Below, in pieces: positions 55,090 to 64,000 of a DNA stretch of 64,000 nt. Below the pieces are notes generated by a model. The model searched no databases and had not been told where the DNA came from. It saw only the letters and a list, made by a program, of their open reading frames with translations. The translations under genes were made by a program, and so were the position numbers. The stretch is from NCBI RefSeq assembly GCF_003419895.1, contig NZ_QPMM01000012.1:1-64000 (forward strand), in the 5' to 3' direction. How positions within the stretch are numbered: the stretch's first letter is position 1; each line of letters begins with the position of its first letter. The DNA comes from Chitinophaga silvatica (GTDB taxonomy: Bacteria > Bacteroidota > Bacteroidia > Chitinophagales > Chitinophagaceae).

Positions 55090-57270
55090 TTACTGTGGTG
55101 CATGTACACTTACCCACCAACGACGCTCCGGTAAGTTACCCATAGTAAGTTCCAATACCCCTCCATCCATCAATTGCTGGTGGGTGAAGAACGGGGAACT
55201 CAGATCCTCCCCATTTAACCTGGCCCGCTGAATATATTTATTAGTTGCGGAACTATTCTTTGCCAGAATAGTAAAATTCTTACCATTGGGTAACTGAATA
55301 TTCACTTTACTGAAAACCGGACTACCAATAGTATAGATAGGAATACCGGGTGTTACCGGATAAAAGCCCATAGAAGAAAAAACAACAAAAGCACTCATTC
55401 CTCCCCCATCTTCATCTCCCGGAATTCCAAATACATTATCCTTAAACCATAGGTCTAATAGTTGTCTAATTCTCTTTTGAGTTTTCCAGGCAGCACCTAC
55501 ATAATTATACAGGTAAGGAATATGAAACCCTGGTTCATTACCCATAGAATACTGGCCTACAAGGCCTGTAGCATCCGGAAACATATGCCAGAACTCATAC
55601 TTTGATGTACCCAATCCTGTTCGGAATAGTTCGTCCAGCCTGGCTTCAAATGCCTTTTCTCCACCCATCAGCTTTATAAGAGCCGGTATATCCTGCTGCA
55701 CCTGCCATAGGTACGTCCACCCATTATTCTCATCATAATATGCTCTGCCTCCCGGACCTCCATCCAATGCCGGGTTAATATCAATCCATTCTCCTTTTGC
55801 ATCTTTAGGTAAGAAGAACTTATTTTCATTGTTCCAAAGATTCCTGTAATTGGTGCTACGGCCTGCAAAAAGCGCGGCATCATCACTTTTCTTCAGTGCT
55901 ACTGCTAATTGCGACAAAGCCCAATCGTCGTAACTATGACCTAACGTAACAGCTACAGACTGTCGTTTTTCAAACACATCTACTTCGGATACAGTTTCCG
56001 GCTGGTCTGGTCTTAATGCCGGGAAATATCCATTTTTATAATAAAAGCTATCCAGGCTGCATGCCGGCCCATTACGCCAGGGCAGCATAGTAGCTGCAAC
56101 CGCATTTTTTCTGAGCCCTTCATACACCTCTTCCAGCGAATCTATCTTTAGTCCTTTTTTATAGGCATCCAGAAAAATAATTGTACTGTGGAATCCATTC
56201 ATACAAGGATGATCCCCGAATATTCTTGGAAATGTTGGCATCCATCCACTTTGCCTGTACATCTGCAGGTATGAAGAGAGCATTTCTTCTTCAAGTTTTG
56301 GATTCAATATCATTCTGAGCGGATGCAAGGCCTGATAGGTATCCCAGGCTGCATCATCTACATAAAAAGATGTATGCGTTACATTTACTTTCTTGTTATA
56401 ACCACTATAGTATAATGTATCTTCAGCTATATCCACCATTCTTTCGTTGCAGCGATACAAGGCGGTGTAAAATGATCTTCTTTGTGCATCTGTGCCTCCT
56501 TCTACTGAAATCTGGTTTGTAATATTCTTCCATTGCAGACGGCCACTTTCACAAATCGATTCAAAACTTTTACCATTAATTTCTTTTTCAAACAGGTGTT
56601 TTGCATTTTCGAGGCTTACATAGGAGATAGCATATTGTAAGGTTACAATATTTTTATCTTCCGGAAATTTCAGGTATTGAAGAGTATCCGCAATTAGTCC
56701 TGAAGTAGCTTTTACATTGAATTTTCCATATAAAAAAACCGGTACATCATTGTGAAATGTAGTGTAGGCGGTAATCTGATCATCTTTGACCTGATAGCCG
56801 TTAGCTGCCATAATAAGTTGATGTGGCATCTTCCCGGGATAAGTAAATTTATACATGCCTGTTTTAGCACCCGGACTAAATTCTACTGTCACATTTTCTT
56901 CTATCAAAGTTGTCTTATAGTACCAGGGATGAATAATTTCCAGGTCATGATCATAGGTTAGATTTCTTGTCCACTCAGCGGGCTTCAAACAGGCAACGGA
57001 GGGTTTTACAATAAATACCGGCCCCTGATTATGCCCTGTAACCTGTAATGGGAACCCAGAGATCTGATCGTCAGTATAGTCTTTGCGTAGTGGAAAGGTA
57101 CGGATCATCTGATTAGGCAGATGGATGATCGGCCTGGTTGGCTGCAGAATAGGAGCAATATTACCAATTGTTGGGTCGATATAGTTTTCTGCTTCTGTGG
57201 TGGAATTATTTGAACAGGCACAGAAGAAGAGCAATCCTGTTAGCAGGATAGGATAAAAAGGAAGATGCAT
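55090..57270 (-). CDS. GH92-family alpha-mannosidase-like lipoprotein (PUL C)
   Basis: A 726-residue lipoprotein (lipobox FFCAC) with the N-terminal beta domain and an (alpha/alpha)6 catalytic domain. YSMGNEPGFHIPYLYN contains the expected general acid (Glu579), and GIPGDEDGGGMSAFVVFSSMGFYPV the region of the catalytic base (Asp619, Asp621). GH92 enzymes are Ca2+-dependent exo-alpha-mannosidases. The GDEDGG form differs from the more common GNDD(x)GQMSAWY pattern, so specificity is uncertain. It follows the EEP gene by 58 bp, with a terminator hairpin in the gap. Confidence 0.85.
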   Translation of the reverse strand: MHLPFYPILLTGLLFFCACSNNSTTEAENYIDPTIGNIAPILQPTRPIIHLPNQMIRTFPLRKDYTDDQISGFPLQVTGHNQGPVFIVKPSVACLKPAEWTRNLTYDHDLEIIHPWYYKTTLIEENVTVEFSPGAKTGMYKFTYPGKMPHQLIMAANGYQVKDDQITAYTTFHNDVPVFLYGKFNVKATSGLIADTLQYLKFPEDKNIVTLQYAISYVSLENAKHLFEKEINGKSFESICESGRLQWKNITNQISVEGGTDAQRRSFYTALYRCNERMVDIAEDTLYYSGYNKKVNVTHTSFYVDDAAWDTYQALHPLRMILNPKLEEEMLSSYLQMYRQSGWMPTFPRIFGDHPCMNGFHSTIIFLDAYKKGLKIDSLEEVYEGLRKNAVAATMLPWRNGPACSLDSFYYKNGYFPALRPDQPETVSEVDVFEKRQSVAVTLGHSYDDWALSQLAVALKKSDDAALFAGRSTNYRNLWNNENKFFLPKDAKGEWIDINPALDGGPGGRAYYDENNGWTYLWQVQQDIPALIKLMGGEKAFEARLDELFRTGLGTSKYEFWHMFPDATGLVGQYSMGNEPGFHIPYLYNYVGAAWKTQKRIRQLLDLWFKDNVFGIPGDEDGGGMSAFVVFSSMGFYPVTPGIPIYTIGSPVFSKVNIQLPNGKNFTILAKNSSATNKYIQRARLNGEDLSSPFFTHQQLMDGGVLELTMGNLPERRWWVSVHAPQ

Positions 57271-57283
57271 AGGTGCCCTATAA

Positions 57284-57312
57284 TAAAACGGGCCTGCAAT
57301 TGCAGGCCCGAA
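57284..57312 (-). terminator. Perfect 22-bp palindromic terminator between the EEP and GH92 genes
   Basis: CGGGCCTGCAA/TTGCAGGCCCG (57289-57310) is a perfect palindrome, followed on the minus strand by TTTTATTATA. It lies 18 bp after the EEP stop and 18 bp before the GH92 start codon. It may limit read-through into GH92. Confidence 0.75.
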
Positions 57313-57328
57313 AGAGTAATTAAATTAA

Positions 57329-58255
57329 TTATTTCTTACTCCATGTAATGGTTGCCATTACAGGGAAGTGATCAGAAGGTTCTCTTGCAACATACTTAGA
57401 GAGCGAAACTTCTTTAGGGAAATTAGCAGAATTCTCCTTAGTACCTTCTTCCCTTTTGCTGCGATAAGTATCTGTTAGAATACCATAACGGGTTACAGAG
57501 AATTTATTGGAAAGGAAGATATGATCTATGCGGCTATCTGTTTTACTATCTGTTTTGAAAGCATTAAATGTTCCATTCAGAGCATAACGAATAGGGCTAA
57601 GTTCATATGAATCCCGCAATACTCCTGATTTTTCAAGAACAGCGTAAGAATCGCTGGTTTGATCTACGTTAAAGTCGCCAGTTAGTATAACAGGTTGACC
57701 ACCTGTCATTTCTTTAATTTTAGCGAGAATTAGTTTGGAGCTTTCCGAACGGGCTTGTACTCCAATGTGATCCATATGCAGATTAAAGAAATAGAAGGTC
57801 AGACCAGATTTAAGATCACGAAACTGTCCCCAGGAGCAAATTCTTGGTAATGCAGCATCCCATCCTTTATTAGGTTTATCTGTAGTTGTAGACAACCAGA
57901 AATCACCTTTCTTCAACAATTTAAAACGATTAGTTTTAAAGAAGATAGCGGAGTATTCACCGGCTTGCTGACCATCGTCACGGCCAATACCAATGTAATC
58001 ATAATTTGGCAGGCTGTTTTTCAGATCTTCCAATTGATGGTGAAGACCTTCCTGCGTTCCGAAAATATCGAAATCATGGAATTGGATCAGCGAAGCAATT
58101 ACCGGAAATCTTTGTTTCCAGCCATTACCCTCACGTGCATCTTCCGTATTACTATCGTTACGTAAGTTGTAAGTCGCCACATTCATCTGTTGCGCAATCA
58201 GGCATTGAACACTGCATACAAAGGCTAATGCCAGTAGAAGGAACTGTTTCTTCAT
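57329..58255 (-). CDS. Secreted endonuclease/exonuclease/phosphatase-family hydrolase (PUL C)
   Basis: A 308-residue protein with a signal peptide (ending CLIAQ). The EEP fold motifs are complete: MNVATYNLRND, FGTQEGLHHQ (metal-binding Glu), ILTGDFNVDQTSD, SRIDHIFLS and SDHFPVMATI. These Mg2+-dependent enzymes cut phosphodiester or phosphomonoester bonds. In a glycan locus, phosphate-substituted sugars or a phospholipid/GPI-type head group are likelier targets than DNA; this is inference. It starts 15 bp after the SusD stop. Confidence 0.85.
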   Translation of the reverse strand: MKKQFLLLALAFVCSVQCLIAQQMNVATYNLRNDSNTEDAREGNGWKQRFPVIASLIQFHDFDIFGTQEGLHHQLEDLKNSLPNYDYIGIGRDDGQQAGEYSAIFFKTNRFKLLKKGDFWLSTTTDKPNKGWDAALPRICSWGQFRDLKSGLTFYFFNLHMDHIGVQARSESSKLILAKIKEMTGGQPVILTGDFNVDQTSDSYAVLEKSGVLRDSYELSPIRYALNGTFNAFKTDSKTDSRIDHIFLSNKFSVTRYGILTDTYRSKREEGTKENSANFPKEVSLSKYVAREPSDHFPVMATITWSKK

Positions 58256-58270
58256 CTTTTATAATATTGA

Positions 58271-60079
58271 TTATTTAGTGTCCCAAATTGGATTTTGATC
58301 CAGTTGTGTATTCAACAACAACTCTGTATAAGGAATTGGATACAGATATTTATAATCCTGCCAATCTTTCTTGATATTATCCAACCAACGAACTTCTCCG
58401 TAGGTATCATGAGATAATCTCTGTGGATTGTCTTTATCCCCTAGTTTAGCAGCTACATTTATATATGTAACACCGGCGATAGGATTTGCAGGAGCTGTTT
58501 TATAGAAGCAAACATCAGGAATACCATCTCCGGTCAGATCCATTGGTTCATCCAGTGCACGAACATAAATACCATTCCAGGATTGCATCATCAGTTCACC
58601 ATGTTTCCATCTGATCAGATCTGAGAATCGGAAACCTTCCAATACCAGTTCTATTCCTCTTTCTCTTCTGATTTCCATTAATGAAGCATCCTTAACATCC
58701 CCAAAATAATTATTTGCCATGTATTGGTCAAGAACAATTGGCTTAGCGGCAATTCCGCCGGTAATACCGGCACGGGCGCGTAATGCACCTACAGTAGCAC
58801 TCCAGTCGGCATCTGTCAACTCATTGAGCTCTGCTCTTGCTTCCGCATAGTTAAGCAAAATTTCAGCATATCTCATCACACAGATAGAGTTGTTATTGGT
58901 ACCACCACCATCATAAACAACGTCATCCAGTGTCCATTTAATTGGCATATAACCATTATATGAGTAGGTGAAAGTAGAAGATGGTGCAACTACTTTACCA
59001 TTGCTGATACGGGTATAACCAGGAGTACGAATGGTTTGTTTCAGACGCAAATCACGGTTCTGCGTTTCTTTGATAAATGGTAAAGTATCATATCTGTCGA
59101 TGTTGGTAAATGGAGTTCCATCAACATTCAGATAGGTATTTACAAAAGTTCTGGAAAGACTTAATCTTAAACCATAAGTTGTACTGGTATACCACCAATT
59201 CGCATCATTCATAACGCTCAGGGCAGGATCAGCCACAACAGACAACATTACTTCGGCGTTAACCGGTTTAGGGCTGATAAACAACTGACGGTAGGAAGAT
59301 GAAGTACCACCACTCTGGTTCAAAGAAAATGCTTTGCTATCCATAACCACCTTAGCTGCATCAGCTGCTTTCCTCAACAGGCTGTCGGCTCCTGGTTTAT
59401 CATTTTTCTGATATCTCCTCCAGGTTCCTTCAAACAGGCAAACTCTGGAAAGAAGACCATAAGCAACGTTTTTGGTAATCTGGCTGGCACTACCATCTGC
59501 TGTCAGTTGCAGGTTAGCAGTGGCATAGTTCAGATCTGCAATGATAGAATCTACCACTAAAGCACGAGGACTCTGTTTAACATATAATTCCTGATCATTA
59601 ATCCCCAGCGGTTTTCCGACCCAAGGTACATTACCATAACGTTTTACTTTTTCAAAGTAGAAATATGCTCTGAAGAAGCGGGCCAATGCCTGATAATTAT
59701 TACGGGTAGCCTCAGGAACTTTTGGATTGTTGTTATTGGCGATGAAATAGTTGATATTTCTTAATTGTTTCCAATCCCAACCAGTAGCGGTTCTTGGGGT
59801 ATAGGCATTTTCTCGTATAAAATCATTTACAGCATTGATTACGGAGTAATCTGCCAATCCGTCTGTTCTGAATGGATCACCAATTCCTGGCAAACCATCA
59901 TAGAATGAAAAGCTATATAATTTTAGACCATCTACTGTTCCGAAGATAGCGTCTTTAGTAGCGGTAGCCTGAGGACCTTGTTCCAGGTTCTTTGCACAAC
60001 CAGTAAAAACTACTGATGCTAAGGCTATCCCTGCCACCCAGTTCCGGGAAATGTATTGTTGTAATTTAGATACTTTCAT
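58271..60079 (-). CDS. SusD/RagB-family outer-membrane lipoprotein (PUL C)
   Basis: A 602-residue SusD homologue with lipobox VFTGC, the helical segment RFFRAYFYFEKVKRYGNVPW and the C-terminal signature (CVMRYAEILLNYAEARAEL, then IRRERGIELVLEGFRFSDLIRW). It follows SusC by 15 bp and precedes the EEP gene by 15 bp. Confidence 0.95.
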   Translation of the reverse strand: MKVSKLQQYISRNWVAGIALASVVFTGCAKNLEQGPQATATKDAIFGTVDGLKLYSFSFYDGLPGIGDPFRTDGLADYSVINAVNDFIRENAYTPRTATGWDWKQLRNINYFIANNNNPKVPEATRNNYQALARFFRAYFYFEKVKRYGNVPWVGKPLGINDQELYVKQSPRALVVDSIIADLNYATANLQLTADGSASQITKNVAYGLLSRVCLFEGTWRRYQKNDKPGADSLLRKAADAAKVVMDSKAFSLNQSGGTSSSYRQLFISPKPVNAEVMLSVVADPALSVMNDANWWYTSTTYGLRLSLSRTFVNTYLNVDGTPFTNIDRYDTLPFIKETQNRDLRLKQTIRTPGYTRISNGKVVAPSSTFTYSYNGYMPIKWTLDDVVYDGGGTNNNSICVMRYAEILLNYAEARAELNELTDADWSATVGALRARAGITGGIAAKPIVLDQYMANNYFGDVKDASLMEIRRERGIELVLEGFRFSDLIRWKHGELMMQSWNGIYVRALDEPMDLTGDGIPDVCFYKTAPANPIAGVTYINVAAKLGDKDNPQRLSHDTYGEVRWLDNIKKDWQDYKYLYPIPYTELLLNTQLDQNPIWDTK

Positions 60080-60094
60080 GACTAATATGATTTA

Positions 60095-63000
60095 TCAGAG
60101 GGTGATATTCAATCCAATGTTCCAGCTTTTCAGAATCGGATAGTTGTTACCGTTACCGGAGTTACCCTTATCTGTGATCACGTCTGATCTGCGAATACTC
60201 TCAGGATCAAGATCTCTGGTAATACGATACATAGGAGACCAGGACCAGATGTTATCTGCCGATACAAATACTCTTGCAGCACTGATTTTAGCTCTTGAAA
60301 TCAGGGATTTCGGAATATTATATCCTACCTGTATGTTCTTTAATCTGATATAACCTGCATTTTGCAGATATTTAGACTGAGGTACATTCAGCTCACCAGA
60401 TCCGTTTTGAGCAACGTATCCGCGATATCTTGGGAAGTAAGCATCCGGATTTTCTTCAGACCAGATTTTACCAACCTGAGATTGTGGCATTTGGTTATAT
60501 GGTCTGTTGTACTGACCCCAGAATACATCTGCTTCGCTACCAGGCCACCAGTCTTGCTTCATCACACCCTGAAAGAATGCGCCAACGAAGAAGTTGTTCC
60601 AGTCGGCAGCGAGTGAAATACCGAAGGTATAGTGCTGAGCACTGTCACCGATAATAACCATGTCGCCATGATCTGCTAATGTACCAGCTCCGTTATTAAT
60701 TACTCCGTTGCCATCCATATCCTTGAATCTGATATCACCAGGGAGCCATTGCCCGCTGTTGGATGCTTTAAACAAAGCCTGTGCTTTGGCAGCTTGTCCA
60801 ACATTCTCTTTAGTCCAATATCCATCATTCACATAACCCCAGATTTCACCATATTTTTTACCAGCATACCAGTCAGACAGTTTGTTGTTGGTATTATTAT
60901 ATTTAGTAATAGTGGTGCGTGAATCGGCAGCAGAAAGTGTTACACTATAGTTTAAAGGTTTGGAAGAAACATTCAGCTGATCTTTCCAACCCAGGGAGAT
61001 TTCCCAACCATTGGTTTTCAGATCGGCATAGTTACCTTTTGGTACATCAGTTCCGAAAATTGCCGGCAAAGTCTGACCCACGGTAAACATATTAGTAGTA
61101 ACGCGGTTGTAGTAATCACCGGTAAAAGTGATATGATCTTTAAAGGCAGATAAATCAAGACCCAAATCCGCAGTAGTGGCAGTTTCCCAGGTTAGTCCAT
61201 CAGGTAATACTACAGGCTGGCTGGTTTGTTGGTTCTTGATACCATTGATAACACGGCCGCTTTGGGTAATAGATAATTTCTCCTGGTAAGCATAGGACGC
61301 AATATTTCCGTTTCCTAATGAACCGTAAGAACCACGAACTTTCAGATCAGAAATCACATTAGGATTTAATTTCCAGAAAGATTCATTATTTACTCTCCAT
61401 CCTGCAGAAACAGAAGGGAAGAAAGCATAACGCTGGTTAGAAGGGAATTTGGAAGAACCATCATAACGGCCATTCACCTCTAACAAATAACGATCTTTAT
61501 ATGAGTAGTTGAAACGGAAAAACTCTCCCATTACTGCCCATCTGTCGTATCCACCTTCGGTAGTTACGTTAGAACCTAAAGCCAGGTTAAGATCTTTTGC
61601 ATCCGGGTATACCAAACCGTTACGGGTTGTAGCACCACCTTTCCAGGTCGATTGTTCATAGTTATAACCTGCCAGGATTCTGAAAGTATGTGCATTGGCT
61701 ACACGGGTTTCATACTCAGCATATACGTTCGCTGCAGAGTATAAAGTATTGTAGGAAGAAAACTGGATATCGTTGGTACCTGAACCTACATAATTGATAG
61801 CACCAGGTGAAGAACTATAAGGAACCGGTACACGAATACGGCGACTTTCGTCATTAGTGCTCTGCACTGTGAGGTCACCCTTTAATTTAACTTTATCCTT
61901 ATAGATATTGGCAACAAAACCAGTTGTATTTCTGAAGATACGCTTGGTGAAGTCAATCCCATTTTTACCATAAACCATGTCACCTACTGTATAGGCAGCA
62001 GTTTGAGTAAGCGTTCCATCCGGGTTGAACATCATAGAAGAAGGATGGCCTTCATCCGCAATGTTTCTCCAGATACCACCACCTTCACCTACGTTGAGTG
62101 GATTGTGGTAATCGCGGTTCGAGATATCTGTATTATTATATACCTGTAAGAATGGAAACAGTTGAATGCTTCCTTTTGCACGCAGGTTATACATTCTGTA
62201 ATCATCGGAATTGTAGCGGAACAAACCACCCTGACCATAATATCTACCAGTTACGTAGTAGCTGGCTTTGCCGCTGCTTCCTGAAATAGATAGATTCTGG
62301 TCGGTAGCCGAAGTATGTTTTTTATATAACTGATCATACCAGTTAGTATTGCCATAATATGCATAATTACCGTTAACTACTTCAGTTTTAGGCAGGGAAG
62401 GATCTTCGTTATGCGCTTTCAGTGCATTCAGATAATCCAGGCTAAAAGGCTGGGTTTTATTGATCCCGGTTGGATTTTGAGAATAATCGTTCCAGGCTGT
62501 CCATGCTTCGTAGAAATTCTTGGCATATTCATAACCGTTACTTACCACATTGGGTACAGTGGTTGGTGATTTGGAAGAATAGCTGGAAGAATAGGTAATA
62601 GTAGTTTTGTCTTTTGCCGGGGTCTTTGTAGTGATTAATACCACACCGAAAGCAGCCCTTGCACCATAGATGGCAGCAGAAGATGCATCTTTCAGAACGC
62701 TGATGTTGGCAATATCAGAAGGGTTGATCATAGAAGGATCACCTTCTACCCCATCAATCAATACAAGTGCATTACCACCCTGACCGATTGAAGTGACACC
62801 TCTTACGTTAAAAGCAGGTGATTGGATAGGTTTACCATCTCCCATTACCAGGTTCAGGTTTGGAACCATACCTTGTAATCCCTGGCTAATGTTTGTCATT
62901 GGTCTGTTTTCCAACTGTTTGCTGGAAACCTGGGCAACAGCACCTGTCAGATTTACTTTCTTCTGGGTACCATAACCAACCACAACCAAATCGTTCAGGC

Positions 63001-63292
63001 TGGTAATGTTATCCTTAAGGGTTACCTGAACGGCAGAACGATTTCCAACTGGTACAGTATCGCTTTTAAAACCAACGAAACTGAAAATTAACCAGTCATT
63101 TGGCCCTGCATTTAAAGTAAAGTTTCCTTTTAAATCTGTGTTGGCCCCGGAAGATGTTCCCCGGATTTTAACCGAAACACCAGGCAAAGGCTGCCCGTGT
63201 TCGTCGCTAACCCTTCCGTTAACGGAATGCGACTGCGCTGACCCTTGCAATGCAAGACCCACCAGCAGTAAGGTGTGTAGCCATCTTTTCAT
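60095..63292 (-). CDS. SusC/RagA-family TonB-dependent transporter (PUL C)
   Basis: A 1065-residue protein: signal peptide (ending GSAQS), carboxypeptidase-regulatory-like domain (VNGRVSDEHGQPLPGVSVKI), TonB-box-like LNDLVVVGYGTQKK, plug (VLKDASSAAIYGARAAFGVVLITTK) and barrel. It lacks the STN domain of the ECF-linked paralogue, so it should not signal through a FecR. It is the first gene of PUL C and is divergent from the truncated gene at 63559. Confidence 0.95.
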   Translation of the reverse strand: MKRWLHTLLLVGLALQGSAQSHSVNGRVSDEHGQPLPGVSVKIRGTSSGANTDLKGNFTLNAGPNDWLIFSFVGFKSDTVPVGNRSAVQVTLKDNITSLNDLVVVGYGTQKKVNLTGAVAQVSSKQLENRPMTNISQGLQGMVPNLNLVMGDGKPIQSPAFNVRGVTSIGQGGNALVLIDGVEGDPSMINPSDIANISVLKDASSAAIYGARAAFGVVLITTKTPAKDKTTITYSSSYSSKSPTTVPNVVSNGYEYAKNFYEAWTAWNDYSQNPTGINKTQPFSLDYLNALKAHNEDPSLPKTEVVNGNYAYYGNTNWYDQLYKKHTSATDQNLSISGSSGKASYYVTGRYYGQGGLFRYNSDDYRMYNLRAKGSIQLFPFLQVYNNTDISNRDYHNPLNVGEGGGIWRNIADEGHPSSMMFNPDGTLTQTAAYTVGDMVYGKNGIDFTKRIFRNTTGFVANIYKDKVKLKGDLTVQSTNDESRRIRVPVPYSSSPGAINYVGSGTNDIQFSSYNTLYSAANVYAEYETRVANAHTFRILAGYNYEQSTWKGGATTRNGLVYPDAKDLNLALGSNVTTEGGYDRWAVMGEFFRFNYSYKDRYLLEVNGRYDGSSKFPSNQRYAFFPSVSAGWRVNNESFWKLNPNVISDLKVRGSYGSLGNGNIASYAYQEKLSITQSGRVINGIKNQQTSQPVVLPDGLTWETATTADLGLDLSAFKDHITFTGDYYNRVTTNMFTVGQTLPAIFGTDVPKGNYADLKTNGWEISLGWKDQLNVSSKPLNYSVTLSAADSRTTITKYNNTNNKLSDWYAGKKYGEIWGYVNDGYWTKENVGQAAKAQALFKASNSGQWLPGDIRFKDMDGNGVINNGAGTLADHGDMVIIGDSAQHYTFGISLAADWNNFFVGAFFQGVMKQDWWPGSEADVFWGQYNRPYNQMPQSQVGKIWSEENPDAYFPRYRGYVAQNGSGELNVPQSKYLQNAGYIRLKNIQVGYNIPKSLISRAKISAARVFVSADNIWSWSPMYRITRDLDPESIRRSDVITDKGNSGNGNNYPILKSWNIGLNITL

Positions 63293-63558
63293 GACGATTT
63301 TCTTTTTGGTAGATAAGAATTGATTTAACTGCTGGCAAATAACTAAAGCCGGGTTAACAGGCCGGTTAATTGGGGATTAACTGCCTTGCTTAACAGAAAA
63401 AAAATATTAGAGGACTGTGTTCATTATTTCTTAAAATAAAGATAACTTTATAAGAACCAAGATTAAATCGTTTAGAGTGTAATTTGCCACGTTGTTAAAA
63501 GCCGGAATACCCGCCTTACGTTGAACAATAGAAAAATAATTCGGATAAGAGGAGAACT

Positions 63559-64000
63559 ATGCTAAGACATGCCGTATTGCTATTAACATTATTGTTACTG
63601 TCTGTCAACCATTGTAAAGCCCAGGAAGTATATGGACTTGAATTTGCCAGTAAGGATATCTCGCAGGAGGACAGGACTTCCCTTGACCTCTTCCCAAATA
63701 AACCCTTATCAGTTAAAGACGCTTATAGCCTCTCTTTCGACCTATCTTTCCAACCTTTCTTTAAATCTAACTTTGGATACATAGTCAGAATAATAGATGA
63801 AACAGATCAAAATATTGATCTCATTTATAATATGCATAAACAGGCATTTGACCTGGTTACCGGTAATACCTTCTCAGGAATTTCATTCAAACGACCTAAA
63901 GACTCCCTGTTCCATCATTGGAATAATATTACACTGGACTTTGATATTCAAACACATAGTATAGCCCTACGGATTAATAAGCAATTAATTGGCCGTATTA
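63559..64000 (+). CDS. Secreted protein, truncated by the window end; divergent from PUL C
   Basis: The frame starts at ATG 63559, with AGGAG a few bases upstream, and runs open to the window end (147 codons seen). A signal peptide (ending NHCKAQ) is followed by a beta-rich region (VYGLEFASKDIS, SLSFDLSFQPFF, FGYIVRIID, HWNNITLDFD, IALRINKQLIGRI) that resembles a LamG/concanavalin-like domain. In Bacteroidota such N termini occur in large PUL sensors and in surface proteins. Given its divergent position it may be the PUL C regulator, but the rest of the gene is needed. I see no clear promoter in 63293-63558; the repeated GCCGG(G)TTAA there could be a regulator site. Confidence 0.55.
   Translation, partial: MLRHAVLLLTLLLLSVNHCKAQEVYGLEFASKDISQEDRTSLDLFPNKPLSVKDAYSLSFDLSFQPFFKSNFGYIVRIIDETDQNIDLIYNMHKQAFDLVTGNTFSGISFKRPKDSLFHHWNNITLDFDIQTHSIALRINKQLIGRI

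Overview
The window looks like a chromosomal segment from a Bacteroidota species, most likely family Chitinophagaceae (Chitinophaga-like). The evidence is three SusC/SusD pairs, beta-propeller (Reg_prop/Y_Y_Y) sensor kinases, an ECF-sigma/FecR/SusC cascade, DUF3823 and DUF1579 proteins, and several promoters with the Bacteroidota -7 element TAnnTTTG. The genus is inference. I saw no tRNA, rRNA, CRISPR array, transposase or phage gene.

Layout. 1-517: non-coding, with a structured inverted repeat and a terminator. 518-10144: mostly housekeeping genes (YeiH-type exporter and CrtI-like oxidoreductase in one operon, a large GAF protein, DUF1579, a PfkB sugar kinase, a VIT1/CCC1 transporter, topoisomerase III). 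10214-12883: GH78 alpha-L-rhamnosidase. 12882-13413: a small minus-strand unit encoding a 66-residue membrane peptide. 13539-17175: a LuxR-type response regulator and a propeller histidine kinase, convergent and overlapping. 17496-22529: a GPH sugar transporter / AGE epimerase / GH95 operon. 22599-23531: a BrkB-family protein.

23768-35883 is polysaccharide utilization locus (PUL) A: SusC, SusD, DUF3823 lipoprotein, GH2, a GH43-like remnant, and a divergent hybrid-type sensor system split into two overlapping genes (kinase and AraC-type regulator). 36017-45001 is mixed: KefB-like antiporter, repeat-built coiled-coil protein, aconitase, LCM-type methyltransferase, MBL-fold hydrolase, MFS transporter. 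45088-53470 is a SusCD locus driven by ECF sigma/FecR and ending in an IPT/NHL lipoprotein, with no enzyme. 53718-54827 is an HGSNAT-like membrane acyltransferase. 55090-63292 is PUL C: SusC, SusD, an EEP-family phosphoesterase and a GH92 mannosidase-like lipoprotein. A divergent, truncated gene starts at 63559.

How it fits together. The region is specialised for complex glycans: rhamnose (GH78), fucose or galactose (GH95), beta-galactose/glucuronate-type sugars (GH2), mannose (GH92) and possibly phosphate-substituted glycans (EEP). Three SusCD loci lie side by side, each with a different regulatory logic. I did not find a clear new defence or mobile system. The best leads are the split hybrid sensor, the palindromic operator-like site before the LuxR regulator, the small membrane-peptide transcription unit, the GH95/2-epimerase pairing, and two long structured inverted repeats.
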